From: Bacteroidetes bacterium UKL13-3
GTDB taxonomy: Bacteria > Bacteroidota > Bacteroidia > UKL13-3
NCBI GenBank assembly: GCA_001602415.1
Contig: CP012155.1
Location: forward strand, 310,001 to 374,000
Length of the DNA stretch: 64,000 bases
Direction of reading: 5' to 3'
The notes beneath the pieces are model-generated. The model was not told the DNA's origin, made no database searches, and saw only the letters and a list, made by a program, of their open reading frames with translations. A program made the position numbers and the translations under genes. Positions 1-7,691 of this stretch are shown here, piece by piece. Within the stretch, counting starts at the first letter, position 1; every line of letters starts with the position of its first letter.

Positions 1-578
1 ATGCGGTATTGGTAGCGTTCAAGCGTTTGAACGATTGTGTTCAATTCGGGGCGATTTAGTTTGAGTGATACCAACACTTTTGAAAAATTTCCGGGTAACG
101 TATTTACGAAAACATTTAAAATTTTAGCATCGTTGTATTCAACAATACGCGACAATTCCGCCAATGAATAATCTTGGGGTGTCATTTCTAATACAATTAT
201 ACCTCCGGGTTGTGTGAGCGATGATGATTTGTATACTTGAACAATCTCTTTCACCGAAACTACACCTTTATATTCGGCTTCTTCATCACTAATTGCAATA
301 ACGGTAAAACCGGTATCGGCCATTAATTTCATTATTTCAAAAAAATGCTGGCCTTTGTTGGCGTATAGTTGAACCAATGGTTGAATAATTTTCTCAACTT
401 TTGTTTTACCTGATTGGTTGTTAATATCGTCATACGAAACATAACCCAATAGTTTTCCGTTATCCACTACCGGTAAATGAAAAACTTTCCAATCAGACAT
501 AAACACTAAAGCACTTTCGCAAGAGTCTGTTTTTTTGAGCGGAAAAATATCATTTGATAGGAGTTCTTCGGCAAACAT
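1..578 (-). CDS. CBS-domain protein, C-terminus cut by window edge
   Basis: My own translation of the minus strand from the ATG at 578 stays open to base 1 (about 192 residues), so the 3' end lies outside the window. The first about 120 residues look like a pair of CBS domains: a segment beginning MFAEELLSNDIFPLKK, then VVDNGKLLGYVSYDDI, then a second repeat with GFTVIAISDEEAEYKGVVS. CBS pairs usually bind adenosine nucleotides and regulate a partner. The segment after them (from about LTQPGGIIVLEMTPQDY) resembles the ACT-like tail of Bacteroidota CBS proteins often found next to NAD kinase, but nadK is not visible here. The start lies 1 bp from the stop of the hydrolase gene upstream, so the two are probably co-transcribed. 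The exact partner is unknown. Confidence 0.75.
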   Translation of the reverse strand, partial: MFAEELLSNDIFPLKKTDSCESALVFMSDWKVFHLPVVDNGKLLGYVSYDDINNQSGKTKVEKIIQPLVQLYANKGQHFFEIMKLMADTGFTVIAISDEEAEYKGVVSVKEIVQVYKSSSLTQPGGIIVLEMTPQDYSLAELSRIVEYNDAKILNVFVNTLPGNFSKVLVSLKLNRPELNTIVQTLERYQYR

Positions 579-579
579 G

Positions 580-1344
580 TTATAATTTTATTATTCGCTG
601 ATAAAATGAATCAACTATAGTGTTAAACTCTTTATGGCGTTCCATCATAGGCGCGTGGCCACATTCATTCAATAAATGTAGCTCCGAGTCGGGTAATAAC
701 TGATGAAATTCTTCTCCAACTTCTGGAGGAGTTATGGTATCATTTTTTCCCCATATCAAACAAACAGGCTGAGTAATTTGAGGTATATCTTTTCGCATAT
801 TATGACGTATAGCCGATTTGGCCATCATCAAAATTCGAAGCACCTTTCCTTTATCATTAAGGGTATCAAATACCTCATCTACTAAAGCATCTGTTGCTGT
901 TGCCGGATCATAAAAAGTAAGTGCAACCTTTTGCCTTATAAATTCTTTATCTCCTTTTTTAGGGTAACTTCCTCCCATTGCATTCTCGTACAAACCAGAA
1001 CTTCCTGTAAGTACTAGGGAAGTAATTTTTTGAGGGTGCTTGCGGATGTATACCAAAGCTACATGTCCACCTAACGAATTGCCTAAAAAATGCACTTTGT
1101 TAAACTTTTTGTAGGTAATAAAGTCGTGAATAAAATCAGACAATCCTTCAACACTCAATTTTAAAATATTCATTTCAAAAATGGGCATGAGTGGAATAAC
1201 AACTTTATACCTTTTCGAAAAGTGATCCAACACATCTTTCCAATTGCTCAGTGCACCAAATAAACCATGTAAAAGTAAAAGCACTTCTCCTTCACCCTGC
1301 TCGATGTAGCTGAATTTATCTTCTTTTCTTACCTGAATATCCAT
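580..1344 (-). CDS. Alpha/beta-fold hydrolase
   Basis: A 254-residue alpha/beta hydrolase of the MhpC/YbfF type. Visible motifs are the oxyanion-hole HG (LLLLHGLFG, residues about 22-30), the nucleophile elbow GNSLGG with Ser90, an acid residue in GKNDTITP (Asp202) and the catalytic His230 in CGHAPMMERH, so the triad is complete. The frame can be extended upstream to 1452, but that would overlap the pabA gene and adds an unlikely leader; the ATG at 1344, just after the pabA stop, gives the normal N-terminus MDIQVRKEDKFSYIEQGEGE. It lies in a minus-strand run with pabA (41 bp upstream) and the CBS gene (1 bp downstream). The substrate cannot be told from sequence. Confidence 0.88.
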   Translation of the reverse strand: MDIQVRKEDKFSYIEQGEGEVLLLLHGLFGALSNWKDVLDHFSKRYKVVIPLMPIFEMNILKLSVEGLSDFIHDFITYKKFNKVHFLGNSLGGHVALVYIRKHPQKITSLVLTGSSGLYENAMGGSYPKKGDKEFIRQKVALTFYDPATATDALVDEVFDTLNDKGKVLRILMMAKSAIRHNMRKDIPQITQPVCLIWGKNDTITPPEVGEEFHQLLPDSELHLLNECGHAPMMERHKEFNTIVDSFYQRIIKL

Positions 1345-1385
1345 TAATCTTGTATGTAAACAAATCAAATATATGCAAAAAAAAC

Positions 1386-1964
1386 TTACTGCTTGGGTGT
1401 TGCTGCTAATAAAAAGTTTTTTATCATGGTTACTCCATATTCTGTTTGGCATGATTCAGGATGAAACTGAATTCCCCATATTGGTAATTGCTTGTGCTTT
1501 AAAGCCATTACCTCGTTTTGAGATGATTTAGCAATGACCGACAAACATTCTGGCATTTGGGTAAGTAGGAGTGAATGGTATCGTGTGGCACTAAATGTTT
1601 GTGGAACGCTATGGAAAAGTTCATCCTGAGTGTGTAATATAGAATCTACTTTTCCATGCATTGGAAAAGCTGCCTTTACTAGTGTGGCTCCAAAAAATTC
1701 GCCAATGGCTTGATGTCCGAGACATACACCTAAAATGGGTTTGTGTTGGAAGGACTGTTCAATAACCTTCATTAACAATCCGGCATCTTTGGGTGCTTGC
1801 GGACCCGGTGATAGAACGATTGCATCAAACAATTGAAGGTTATTAAAAACGTCTAAATCATCATTTCTTAAAACCTTGCAAACTGCCTCGTGTTGCTCAA
1901 TATAGTCCTTGAGCATGTAGGTAAATGAATCGTAATTATCCAACAGCAAAACAGTTAACGGCAT
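1386..1964 (-). CDS. pabA: Aminodeoxychorismate/anthranilate synthase glutaminase subunit
   Basis: A 192-residue class I glutamine amidotransferase of the PabA/TrpG type. It hydrolyses glutamine and channels ammonia to a chorismate-using partner in folate or tryptophan synthesis. Visible are LLDNYDSFTYML at the N-terminus, SPGPQAPKDAG, the nucleophile Cys81 in GVCLGHQAIGEFFG, and the His168/Glu170 pair in QFHPES, so all three catalytic residues are present. Length is normal. Neither pabB nor trpE is in the window, and trp genes are absent around it, so PabA is favoured over TrpG by context only. The stop of the upstream glycosyltransferase lies 1 bp before its ATG, so it is probably read through from the glycan operon. 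Confidence 0.88.
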   Translation of the reverse strand: MPLTVLLLDNYDSFTYMLKDYIEQHEAVCKVLRNDDLDVFNNLQLFDAIVLSPGPQAPKDAGLLMKVIEQSFQHKPILGVCLGHQAIGEFFGATLVKAAFPMHGKVDSILHTQDELFHSVPQTFSATRYHSLLLTQMPECLSVIAKSSQNEVMALKHKQLPIWGIQFHPESCQTEYGVTMIKNFLLAATPKQ

Positions 1965-1965
1965 G

Positions 1966-2949
1966 TTACTTTTTCAATAAATTTCTTTTCACCAAAACAA
2001 CATAACCATTAAACAGTAGTTCTTTCAAATACTCGTTATATGGCTTTCTTCCACTTGGGTCAAAATTATTATTAACGCCTGCTATTTCTTTTTCTACAGC
2101 GGCAATTTTTTTAAGATATGGATAGTAAAAATACTTGCGAACGGCAATGGAAATTAAATAATATTTATCTGCAAAAATGGATTTGTTTTTTTTATAAAAA
2201 CGCAAGCCATGATAATGATAAAAAACTGGTTTAAAGTCCAATTCTGTTTTTTTTTCGGTACCAATAAGGGTATTTTTTTCTCTTGAGAATTGATATTGCT
2301 GGCAATTCCATGGAGCCAATCCTCCTCCTAAATGTTGCAATTCCCATACGCCTTCAAATTGTGTAGTCCAGCTATCAAGGTATTTTTGGTCGCCAAACTT
2401 ACCGTCTTCCATGCGGTTGTAACACCACTCAATACAGGCATCACGCCACCAATTAAGAACTTTTATTCCATTTGTATCATTCCTGAAATACATAAACTGA
2501 ACGCAGTATTTTCCGCTTTTAATGCTTTGATCATACTGCTTGGTGTATCTGTGCTCAGTAATTAAAACTGAACAATTTTGAGGGATTTCATCCAGTAAAA
2601 TTCTTGGCGATTGGTAGAAATACATGTCGGCATCCAAATATGTACAATGAGTTAATTCATATGTTTTGATGCAATATAAAATTAGGGAAGAAGTGCTCGT
2701 CCAACAATATTCTCCTCTGCTGCGTTCCTTTTTTACGCGGAGTAAATCTTCATCCTCAAACAGTTTGAGTGTTATGACTGTGGCATGTGTAAGATTAAGT
2801 TTACGCAATACATCTGCACAATTATCATCAAATGCGAGCATGTATAAATGAAAATGATCTGCTTGTTCTTCAAGAGAACGATATAAGGCAACACCACGAC
2901 TCATGTAGTTGCTATCAAACAGTGTACAAAAATTCATTTTTGATGACAT
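1966..2949 (-). CDS. Glycosyltransferase, GT-A fold (GT8-like)
   Basis: A 327-residue cytosolic nucleotide-sugar transferase. The N-terminus MNFCTLFDSNYMSRGVALYR resembles the opening strand of GT8-like and related GT-A enzymes, and YLDADMYFY (residues about 104-112) holds a DxD metal site. A later GGLAPWN segment and the HYHGL motif match the acceptor and C-terminal metal-binding part of this group. There are no membrane segments. It is the last glycan gene of the minus-strand operon, 11 bp after the LIC12133-type methyltransferase, and probably adds one sugar of the repeat unit assembled for the flippase at 9.7-11.0 kb. Donor and acceptor are not predictable from sequence. Confidence 0.78.
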   Translation of the reverse strand: MSSKMNFCTLFDSNYMSRGVALYRSLEEQADHFHLYMLAFDDNCADVLRKLNLTHATVITLKLFEDEDLLRVKKERSRGEYCWTSTSSLILYCIKTYELTHCTYLDADMYFYQSPRILLDEIPQNCSVLITEHRYTKQYDQSIKSGKYCVQFMYFRNDTNGIKVLNWWRDACIEWCYNRMEDGKFGDQKYLDSWTTQFEGVWELQHLGGGLAPWNCQQYQFSREKNTLIGTEKKTELDFKPVFYHYHGLRFYKKNKSIFADKYYLISIAVRKYFYYPYLKKIAAVEKEIAGVNNNFDPSGRKPYNEYLKELLFNGYVVLVKRNLLKK

Positions 2950-2960
2950 ACACTCATCGG

Positions 2961-3740
2961 TTATTTTAGTTTGAAAAGATATCCTTTATAGGGCAAGGGG
3001 TTTCCATCAACATAAATGGTATGGGCTGCTTTAAATGAGCTTATTAACGTGTAGGATTGATCGAACCTGTTTAGAAAATCATTTTCATTCAATATCCAGC
3101 AAGGATAGGATGCTTCATAAATGTTTGGTGGCACTGTTTGGACAGTAATTCTATTTGGTTTGTTCCAAATTGGAATTAAATCAAACGCTATATACTTAAA
3201 CTTGTGTTTAATCATGCTATCCAACATGTCAAAAGGTTTTTCGATATACTGAATTGTGCTTGAACTGATCAGTGTGCTCACACTGTTAAACTTAACACAT
3301 GCGTCTATACTTTCGTAAAATTTGAGATGTTCACTTTCAAAATATTGTTTGCCACACCGCACAAATTTTTCTTGTTCTACAATGTTCCATGCTACCTCGT
3401 TTAGGTCTTTTAAAAATGCTTTGTTTTGAAAATACGAACTGCCCAACGAACCTCCAAAGTCAATCAAACTTAAGTTGCCTTTTTCTTGAGCGGCAATCCA
3501 CATCAAAGCCGAAAGCAGTGGCCATGAATAGTCGATTTCGTTAAATAAAACTGAATCGCGTTCATACACTGCCTCTCCTGATTTTACTTTGAGCAAGGCA
3601 TCTTTTACCTTGTTCAAAATAGCATCATCATCATAGCCCGAAGCTTGTTGTTGAGCTTCTGCCCATGTTGCATAGTTGCCTTTCCACCCCCAAGGATTTC
3701 CAAATAGTTTCAGTTTTACTTTTTGAAGTTTCGACAACAT
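2961..3740 (-). CDS. Putative methyltransferase, LIC12133 (TIGR04325) family
   Basis: A 259-residue protein matching the family named for Leptospira LIC12133. The N-terminus has the W-G-x-Y-x-x-W-x-E-A pattern (GWKGNYATWAEAQQQASGYD), then YERDSVLF, and a SAM-binding-like glycine strand LSLIDFGGSLGSSYFQ at about residues 90-105. Members of this family sit in O-antigen and surface-polysaccharide loci and are assumed to methylate sugars; no biochemistry is known to me. Neighbours fit that role: an FkbM methyltransferase lies 8 bp upstream and a glycosyltransferase 11 bp downstream. Confidence 0.75.
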   Translation of the reverse strand: MLSKLQKVKLKLFGNPWGWKGNYATWAEAQQQASGYDDDAILNKVKDALLKVKSGEAVYERDSVLFNEIDYSWPLLSALMWIAAQEKGNLSLIDFGGSLGSSYFQNKAFLKDLNEVAWNIVEQEKFVRCGKQYFESEHLKFYESIDACVKFNSVSTLISSSTIQYIEKPFDMLDSMIKHKFKYIAFDLIPIWNKPNRITVQTVPPNIYEASYPCWILNENDFLNRFDQSYTLISSFKAAHTIYVDGNPLPYKGYLFKLK

Positions 3741-3748
3741 TTTTTTAC

Positions 3749-4726
3749 TTATGAAATTCTTTTCTTGATGGCCTTAACAACTACTTTTAGCATTGAACCT
3801 AATTGTTGTATTTTTCCTTTCAATTGTTTTATTGAGTATTTCTCACATTCAGTAAAAATAGGTTCGTTATACTTTTCGATTGCTTTTTTTGCATACGAGT
3901 AGGCAACGTCATGCCTATTCTGCAAGGTTGCAAATAGCCAGCTTAACACATAATCGCGCGAAGTAACATCTGCTTGAGGGAGTTCATTCATGTAAATCAT
4001 TTCGGCCCAACCAGGAACTGGTTTGATAGATTGATGAGCGAGTGTTTTGGTAAATGCTGATGGAAATAAAATGTTAAAATCAGCAGATGGTAATCTGTAA
4101 GGACCTTTTACCGTGAAGTGAATTAAGAAAAATTGTTTTAAGGATTCAAGGTATTGAAGAGTGTGAAAAATTTTATCTTCACCTTTGTAGGCATCAATAA
4201 ATCCAGGCTCCAATTCGAGTAATAAAACATTTTGCTGAACATCTTTTGATACGGAAGTAAACAATCTTAAATCCGTTCCTTGTGTATCCGATTTAAACCA
4301 ATCAACTTTTTGAACACCGGTTTTTTCCAGTACTTCATTTAATGTGATGGTATCAATTTGAGCTTCTTTTTCAACGTTAAACAATTCCGAAAAATGATAT
4401 TTTGCTACTGATGTATTATCGGGATGCAGCAAGCTTGAGCAATATGGACTTTGAGTTAAATAAAAGTTGCGCTTCGTTGAGTTATTCTCATGTTTATCAA
4501 CCACAATTTTACTAAAGCTAAAAAGTTTTTTAAATCCACTTTCTTCTTTTTCAATATACTCAAATTCACGGTTATCGGCATCAAAGGCAATACAAATTGA
4601 AAACCGAGCAATCGATTTCCACATTGGATTGATTCCATCAGAGGCACCAATATCCAATAGTACAGGTGGCTGATTAATAATGTCTTCTCGTTGTGAGATA
4701 TTGTGTATGATAGATTGTAGCGTCAT
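3749..4726 (-). CDS. FkbM-family SAM-dependent methyltransferase
   Basis: A 325-residue FkbM-type methyltransferase. Motif I reads LLDIGASDGINP (residues about 23-34), followed by the acidic strand AFDADNREFEYIEK; an internal VDWFKSDTQGTDL segment matches the conserved D-x-Q/E-G-x-E region of FkbM proteins. These enzymes O-methylate sugars or lipids. The C-terminal part after about residue 240 is unusual for the family and carries no motif I know. The gene lies in the glycan operon with three other methyltransferases, so the surface glycan is probably methylated at several positions. A 95-bp gap separates it from the GT42-like gene upstream, the widest gap within this operon. Confidence 0.78.
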   Translation of the reverse strand: MTLQSIIHNISQREDIINQPPVLLDIGASDGINPMWKSIARFSICIAFDADNREFEYIEKEESGFKKLFSFSKIVVDKHENNSTKRNFYLTQSPYCSSLLHPDNTSVAKYHFSELFNVEKEAQIDTITLNEVLEKTGVQKVDWFKSDTQGTDLRLFTSVSKDVQQNVLLLELEPGFIDAYKGEDKIFHTLQYLESLKQFFLIHFTVKGPYRLPSADFNILFPSAFTKTLAHQSIKPVPGWAEMIYMNELPQADVTSRDYVLSWLFATLQNRHDVAYSYAKKAIEKYNEPIFTECEKYSIKQLKGKIQQLGSMLKVVVKAIKKRIS

Positions 4727-4821
4727 TTTACCTCTTGCAATGATTGGGCTGCAATTAAGTATAATGAAGTTGAATAAAAAACTGCAGCCAAGTTATTGAT
4801 AATCTTTCAAGCGTTAGCCTA

Positions 4822-5658
4822 TTATTTTTTAATTACATCTTTGAGACGATTGGTTTGAAACATATCCAACCATGAATCTGATGATAAGTTAATAATCTCA
4901 ACATTCTTATAGGCTTTTGTAAGCATCTTTTTATAGAACTGGTATTGCAAAAATATTGCAAGACTTGACCTGTGGCTTTCTATTATATCCTCCCATGCGT
5001 TTACATCTGACGCATTTTGCCGCATATCCGACTGTTTATCATAAAAATGAGTAATTGTCTTCTTAAAATCTCTGAGCACTGTATGATCGCATCCAATTAA
5101 ATAGATTTGACTGTAACCCATATAAATCAGAACAGGCAACATCATGAGTGGCCCGGTAATTGGGCTTAAAATGGGATAGGTGAGATCCACTTTATTTGAA
5201 AAATAAGGAGAATTCGAAAAATGTAAATAATGAACGATTCGATTGGTAAACAGATCGCTAGATTCTATCAGATTTCTATCCTTGATGCATAACACCATTT
5301 CCGTAGATTCAGGAAGTACATCATCTGCTTTCTTGAGCCAAGCAATGTAATTCTCAAGAATCAATGGCTTATGATAAGGAGCAAAGAAGTGAAATCGAGG
5401 ATTTACAATATCAAGCTTTTCATGTAAGAAAAAATTACTAATGGTATAACAGTCCTCTCCGGCCAAAACTGATAAATCTTCTTGCTTAATGCTGGGTCCG
5501 GTTGCAATCATAAAAGCTCTCTTACCCTTAGCAGAGTCTTTTAATTTTAAATTAGCCCTAATTTCTCTTTTATCCCTAACCTTTGCGAACTTGATTCGCT
5601 CGGCCAACTTTAATAGTGGGCTTTCCAATATTGGAGGAATAAGTTCTGCAAACTTCAT
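4822..5658 (-). CDS. GT42-like / DUF115-like protein, candidate nonulosonic-acid transferase
   Basis: A 278-residue protein with no signal peptide or membrane segment. It has the layout of Campylobacter sialyltransferases of family GT42 and of DUF115/MptE-like proteins: a glycine-rich nucleotide strand KRAFMIATGPSIKQEDLSVL at residues 46-65 (compare the GNGPS motif of Cst-II), an Asn shortly after (SNFFLHE), then PITGPLMMLPVLIYMGYSQI ending in YLIGCDH at about 191, and a later His (TITHFYDK, His204) where Cst-II has its catalytic His. This is read by eye from family knowledge. Its ATG overlaps the stop of neuA by 4 bp (ATGA), so translation is probably coupled to production of the CMP-sugar. 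A transferase that uses CMP-nonulosonate is the natural inference; a non-catalytic DUF115 role is the alternative. Confidence 0.6.
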   Translation of the reverse strand: MKFAELIPPILESPLLKLAERIKFAKVRDKREIRANLKLKDSAKGKRAFMIATGPSIKQEDLSVLAGEDCYTISNFFLHEKLDIVNPRFHFFAPYHKPLILENYIAWLKKADDVLPESTEMVLCIKDRNLIESSDLFTNRIVHYLHFSNSPYFSNKVDLTYPILSPITGPLMMLPVLIYMGYSQIYLIGCDHTVLRDFKKTITHFYDKQSDMRQNASDVNAWEDIIESHRSSLAIFLQYQFYKKMLTKAYKNVEIINLSSDSWLDMFQTNRLKDVIKK

Positions 5659-6818
5659 ACGGCACCTATTGAGAATAAATATTCAACAAAAGCCCTTACT
5701 GCACCTTCGCCCCCGTTTACAGGTATGCCTATAATATTGTGAATGTTTTTTACCGCACGCACAGCATTTTGGGGACAAGCTGCATACCCTGCATGCTCCA
5801 GTACTTCTTTATCATTAATATCATCACCGATATAGGCCACTTCAGCCAACGAAATTCCTTGCTCAGCACAAATTTGTTTAAGGGTTTCCAACTTATTGTG
5901 TTGCCCTTGATGCAAGAAATCTATTTTCAGCTTCTGCGCTCTTCTACTCACTATGGTTGTATTTTCTGATGTGAGTATTGCCGTTTTAATACCGGCATTT
6001 CGCAGCAGTTCAATTCCTTTTCCATCAATCGTGTTAAACTTTTTGAGTTCATCTCCACTCTCACTGTAATACATCCCTGCATCAGTAAGCACCCCATCAA
6101 CATCAGTTGCAAATAGCTTAATTCTAGCTCCAACGCTTTGCGCAGGTAAAATGTGCTTACGCATTAATGCTTCTGCTACAATCCAATCGTCTTGCTCATC
6201 TATTTCGGTAGCGGTGTATTCGGGCATTTCGTATACCCCAATATTTCCAGAAAGCCTGTTTTGATTGGCTACAATATTCTTCGTTTTATTGATGTACAAT
6301 GCCCCATTTTCCATCAACTCACCTTTAAAGTCTTGTCTGCGGGGGCGTGAGGTAAAGTCATAATTGATGCTTTTTCCGTCTTCCGTCCAAAAAAATCTTT
6401 TGACACGCACACAGGTAAGCAGTGAGTCGAATTCATTGTTAAGATATGACTGCATTGCACTATCAACATCTTTAACTGTTAAAAAAGGACTTGTTGGCTG
6501 TACAAGTATAAAGGGGGTTGACTCGGCAATATTTAATGCGCCAATAACCTCAAGCATCACACTCTCTGTTGAAGCAGTATCAGTAGCATTTTCCGGATTT
6601 CGTCTGTATACCTCAACTTTAGATAAGTTGAAGGCTCTTGCTATTGTTTCAATCGTATCACAGTCGGTAGCCAAAACCACACGTTCCACAAAATCACTCT
6701 CATCAAGTGCTTTTAATGTCCAGTATATTAATGGTTTTCCGCAAAAATCCTTGACATTCTTAAGTGGAATTGATTTACTCCCACAGCGAGCAGGAACTAA
6801 CGCAGTTGCCTTAACCAT
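5655..6818 (-). CDS. neuA: CMP-nonulosonate synthetase fused to KdsC-like HAD phosphatase
   Basis: A 387-residue two-domain protein. Residues 1-225 are a cytidylyltransferase: TALVPARCGSKSIPLKNVK at 5-23 is the CTP-binding signature, followed by QPTSPFL at 108-114 and the IDEQDDW acidic stretch near 206. Residues 232-387 are a C-type HAD phosphatase of the KdsC group: motif I DVDGVLTD (239-246), motif II TSEN (about 283), and GDDINDKEV (331-339). The first domain activates sialic-type sugars with CMP. The second would remove a phosphate from the sugar before activation, as in routes that go through a 9-phosphate. It overlaps neuB by 8 bp and the GT42-like gene by 4 bp, so the three are translationally linked. 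Both domains keep their key residues. Confidence 0.88.
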   Translation of the reverse strand: MVKATALVPARCGSKSIPLKNVKDFCGKPLIYWTLKALDESDFVERVVLATDCDTIETIARAFNLSKVEVYRRNPENATDTASTESVMLEVIGALNIAESTPFILVQPTSPFLTVKDVDSAMQSYLNNEFDSLLTCVRVKRFFWTEDGKSINYDFTSRPRRQDFKGELMENGALYINKTKNIVANQNRLSGNIGVYEMPEYTATEIDEQDDWIVAEALMRKHILPAQSVGARIKLFATDVDGVLTDAGMYYSESGDELKKFNTIDGKGIELLRNAGIKTAILTSENTTIVSRRAQKLKIDFLHQGQHNKLETLKQICAEQGISLAEVAYIGDDINDKEVLEHAGYAACPQNAVRAVKNIHNIIGIPVNGGEGAVRAFVEYLFSIGAV

Positions 6819-7683
6819 TCTTTCTGTACTTCAGTTTATCTTTTTGGACCTGTTCGATCGGAAGTATTTCCTTTGATTTATAGGTTAACGCTTTATGCGT
6901 TGCATGCAAATCGCGCACTAACTTAAGCATACCCGTTGGCTCCAAAGATGCGGCATGATCCGTTCCTTTCCAGGTTCTATCTTTTGTGAAATGTCGTTCA
7001 ACCCAGGTGCCCCCTAGAGCATAAGCTGCATTATCAATTGCTATGCCCAGATGATGTCCTGAAAACCCGTAATCTTTAACTCTTGCTCCAAATGTTTGCT
7101 TTAACCTTGTAATCTCGAGCAAACAAACATCTTCAAAAGGAACAGGATATCCTGATGTACATGCATATATCACTAACCTGTTTCCTTGATTTGTTTCTTC
7201 AAAAAAGCTCACAATACTCGCTTCTTCTTCATGAGACGTCATTCCAAATGACACATGAACTTCGCCTTTATACTCATCACGAAGAATTTTAAGCATTCCA
7301 AAGTTATTGTTACATGCAGAGGGTACTTTAATGAGAGACGGATTTAAAGCAACTATTTCGGCAGCAGAAATATGATCCCAAACAGACGTAGAATAAGCTA
7401 TTCCTATTGATTCACAATAAGCCTTCAATTCAGCGTGTTGTTGTTGATTAAATTCAAGAAATTCCCTGTGCGCACCATAACTATCTCCATATGAGTTATG
7501 TGGATTAGGATGGGGGGTATTGTATTGTTCTTCAGTGAGGAGTTCTCTATTGTTTCGTTTTTGAAACTTCGCCACATCTGCTCCGCAATCTTTTGCCAAT
7601 TTGATAAGTTCTTTGGCAATACTCATTTCTCCTTTATGGTTGCAGCCTATTTCTGCTATTACTTTCGGTGTTTTATAAGTCAT
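6811..7683 (-). CDS. neuB: Nonulosonic (sialic-type) acid synthase without SAF domain
   Basis: A 290-residue NeuB-type barrel that condenses phosphoenolpyruvate with a hexosamine or hexose (or its 6-phosphate) to a nine-carbon acid. Visible are VIAEIGCNHKGEMSIAKEL at about 9-27, KFQKRNN, the STSVWD and SACNNN segments, and the C-terminal barrel part WVERHFTKDRTWKGTDHAAS. The usual family length is about 340-350 with a C-terminal SAF (antifreeze-like) domain that completes the active site of the neighbouring subunit; here the protein ends right after the barrel at EQVQKDKLKYRKNG. The stop overlaps the neuA start, so the truncation is not an obvious frameshift. No UDP-GlcNAc 2-epimerase (NeuC/NnaA) is present, so the exact product (Neu5Ac, KDN, legionaminate or other) is open. 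Confidence 0.82.
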   Translation of the reverse strand: MTYKTPKVIAEIGCNHKGEMSIAKELIKLAKDCGADVAKFQKRNNRELLTEEQYNTPHPNPHNSYGDSYGAHREFLEFNQQQHAELKAYCESIGIAYSTSVWDHISAAEIVALNPSLIKVPSACNNNFGMLKILRDEYKGEVHVSFGMTSHEEEASIVSFFEETNQGNRLVIYACTSGYPVPFEDVCLLEITRLKQTFGARVKDYGFSGHHLGIAIDNAAYALGGTWVERHFTKDRTWKGTDHAASLEPTGMLKLVRDLHATHKALTYKSKEILPIEQVQKDKLKYRKNG

Positions 7684-7691
7684 AGTTATTT

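Noticed and set aside
1345-1452. Longer hydrolase ORF starting at 1452
   Set aside because: It overlaps pabA by about 67 bp and adds a leader not typical of the family.
4456-4673. Short ORFs inside the FkbM gene in other frames
   Set aside because: They are shadows of the real coding sequence with no motifs.
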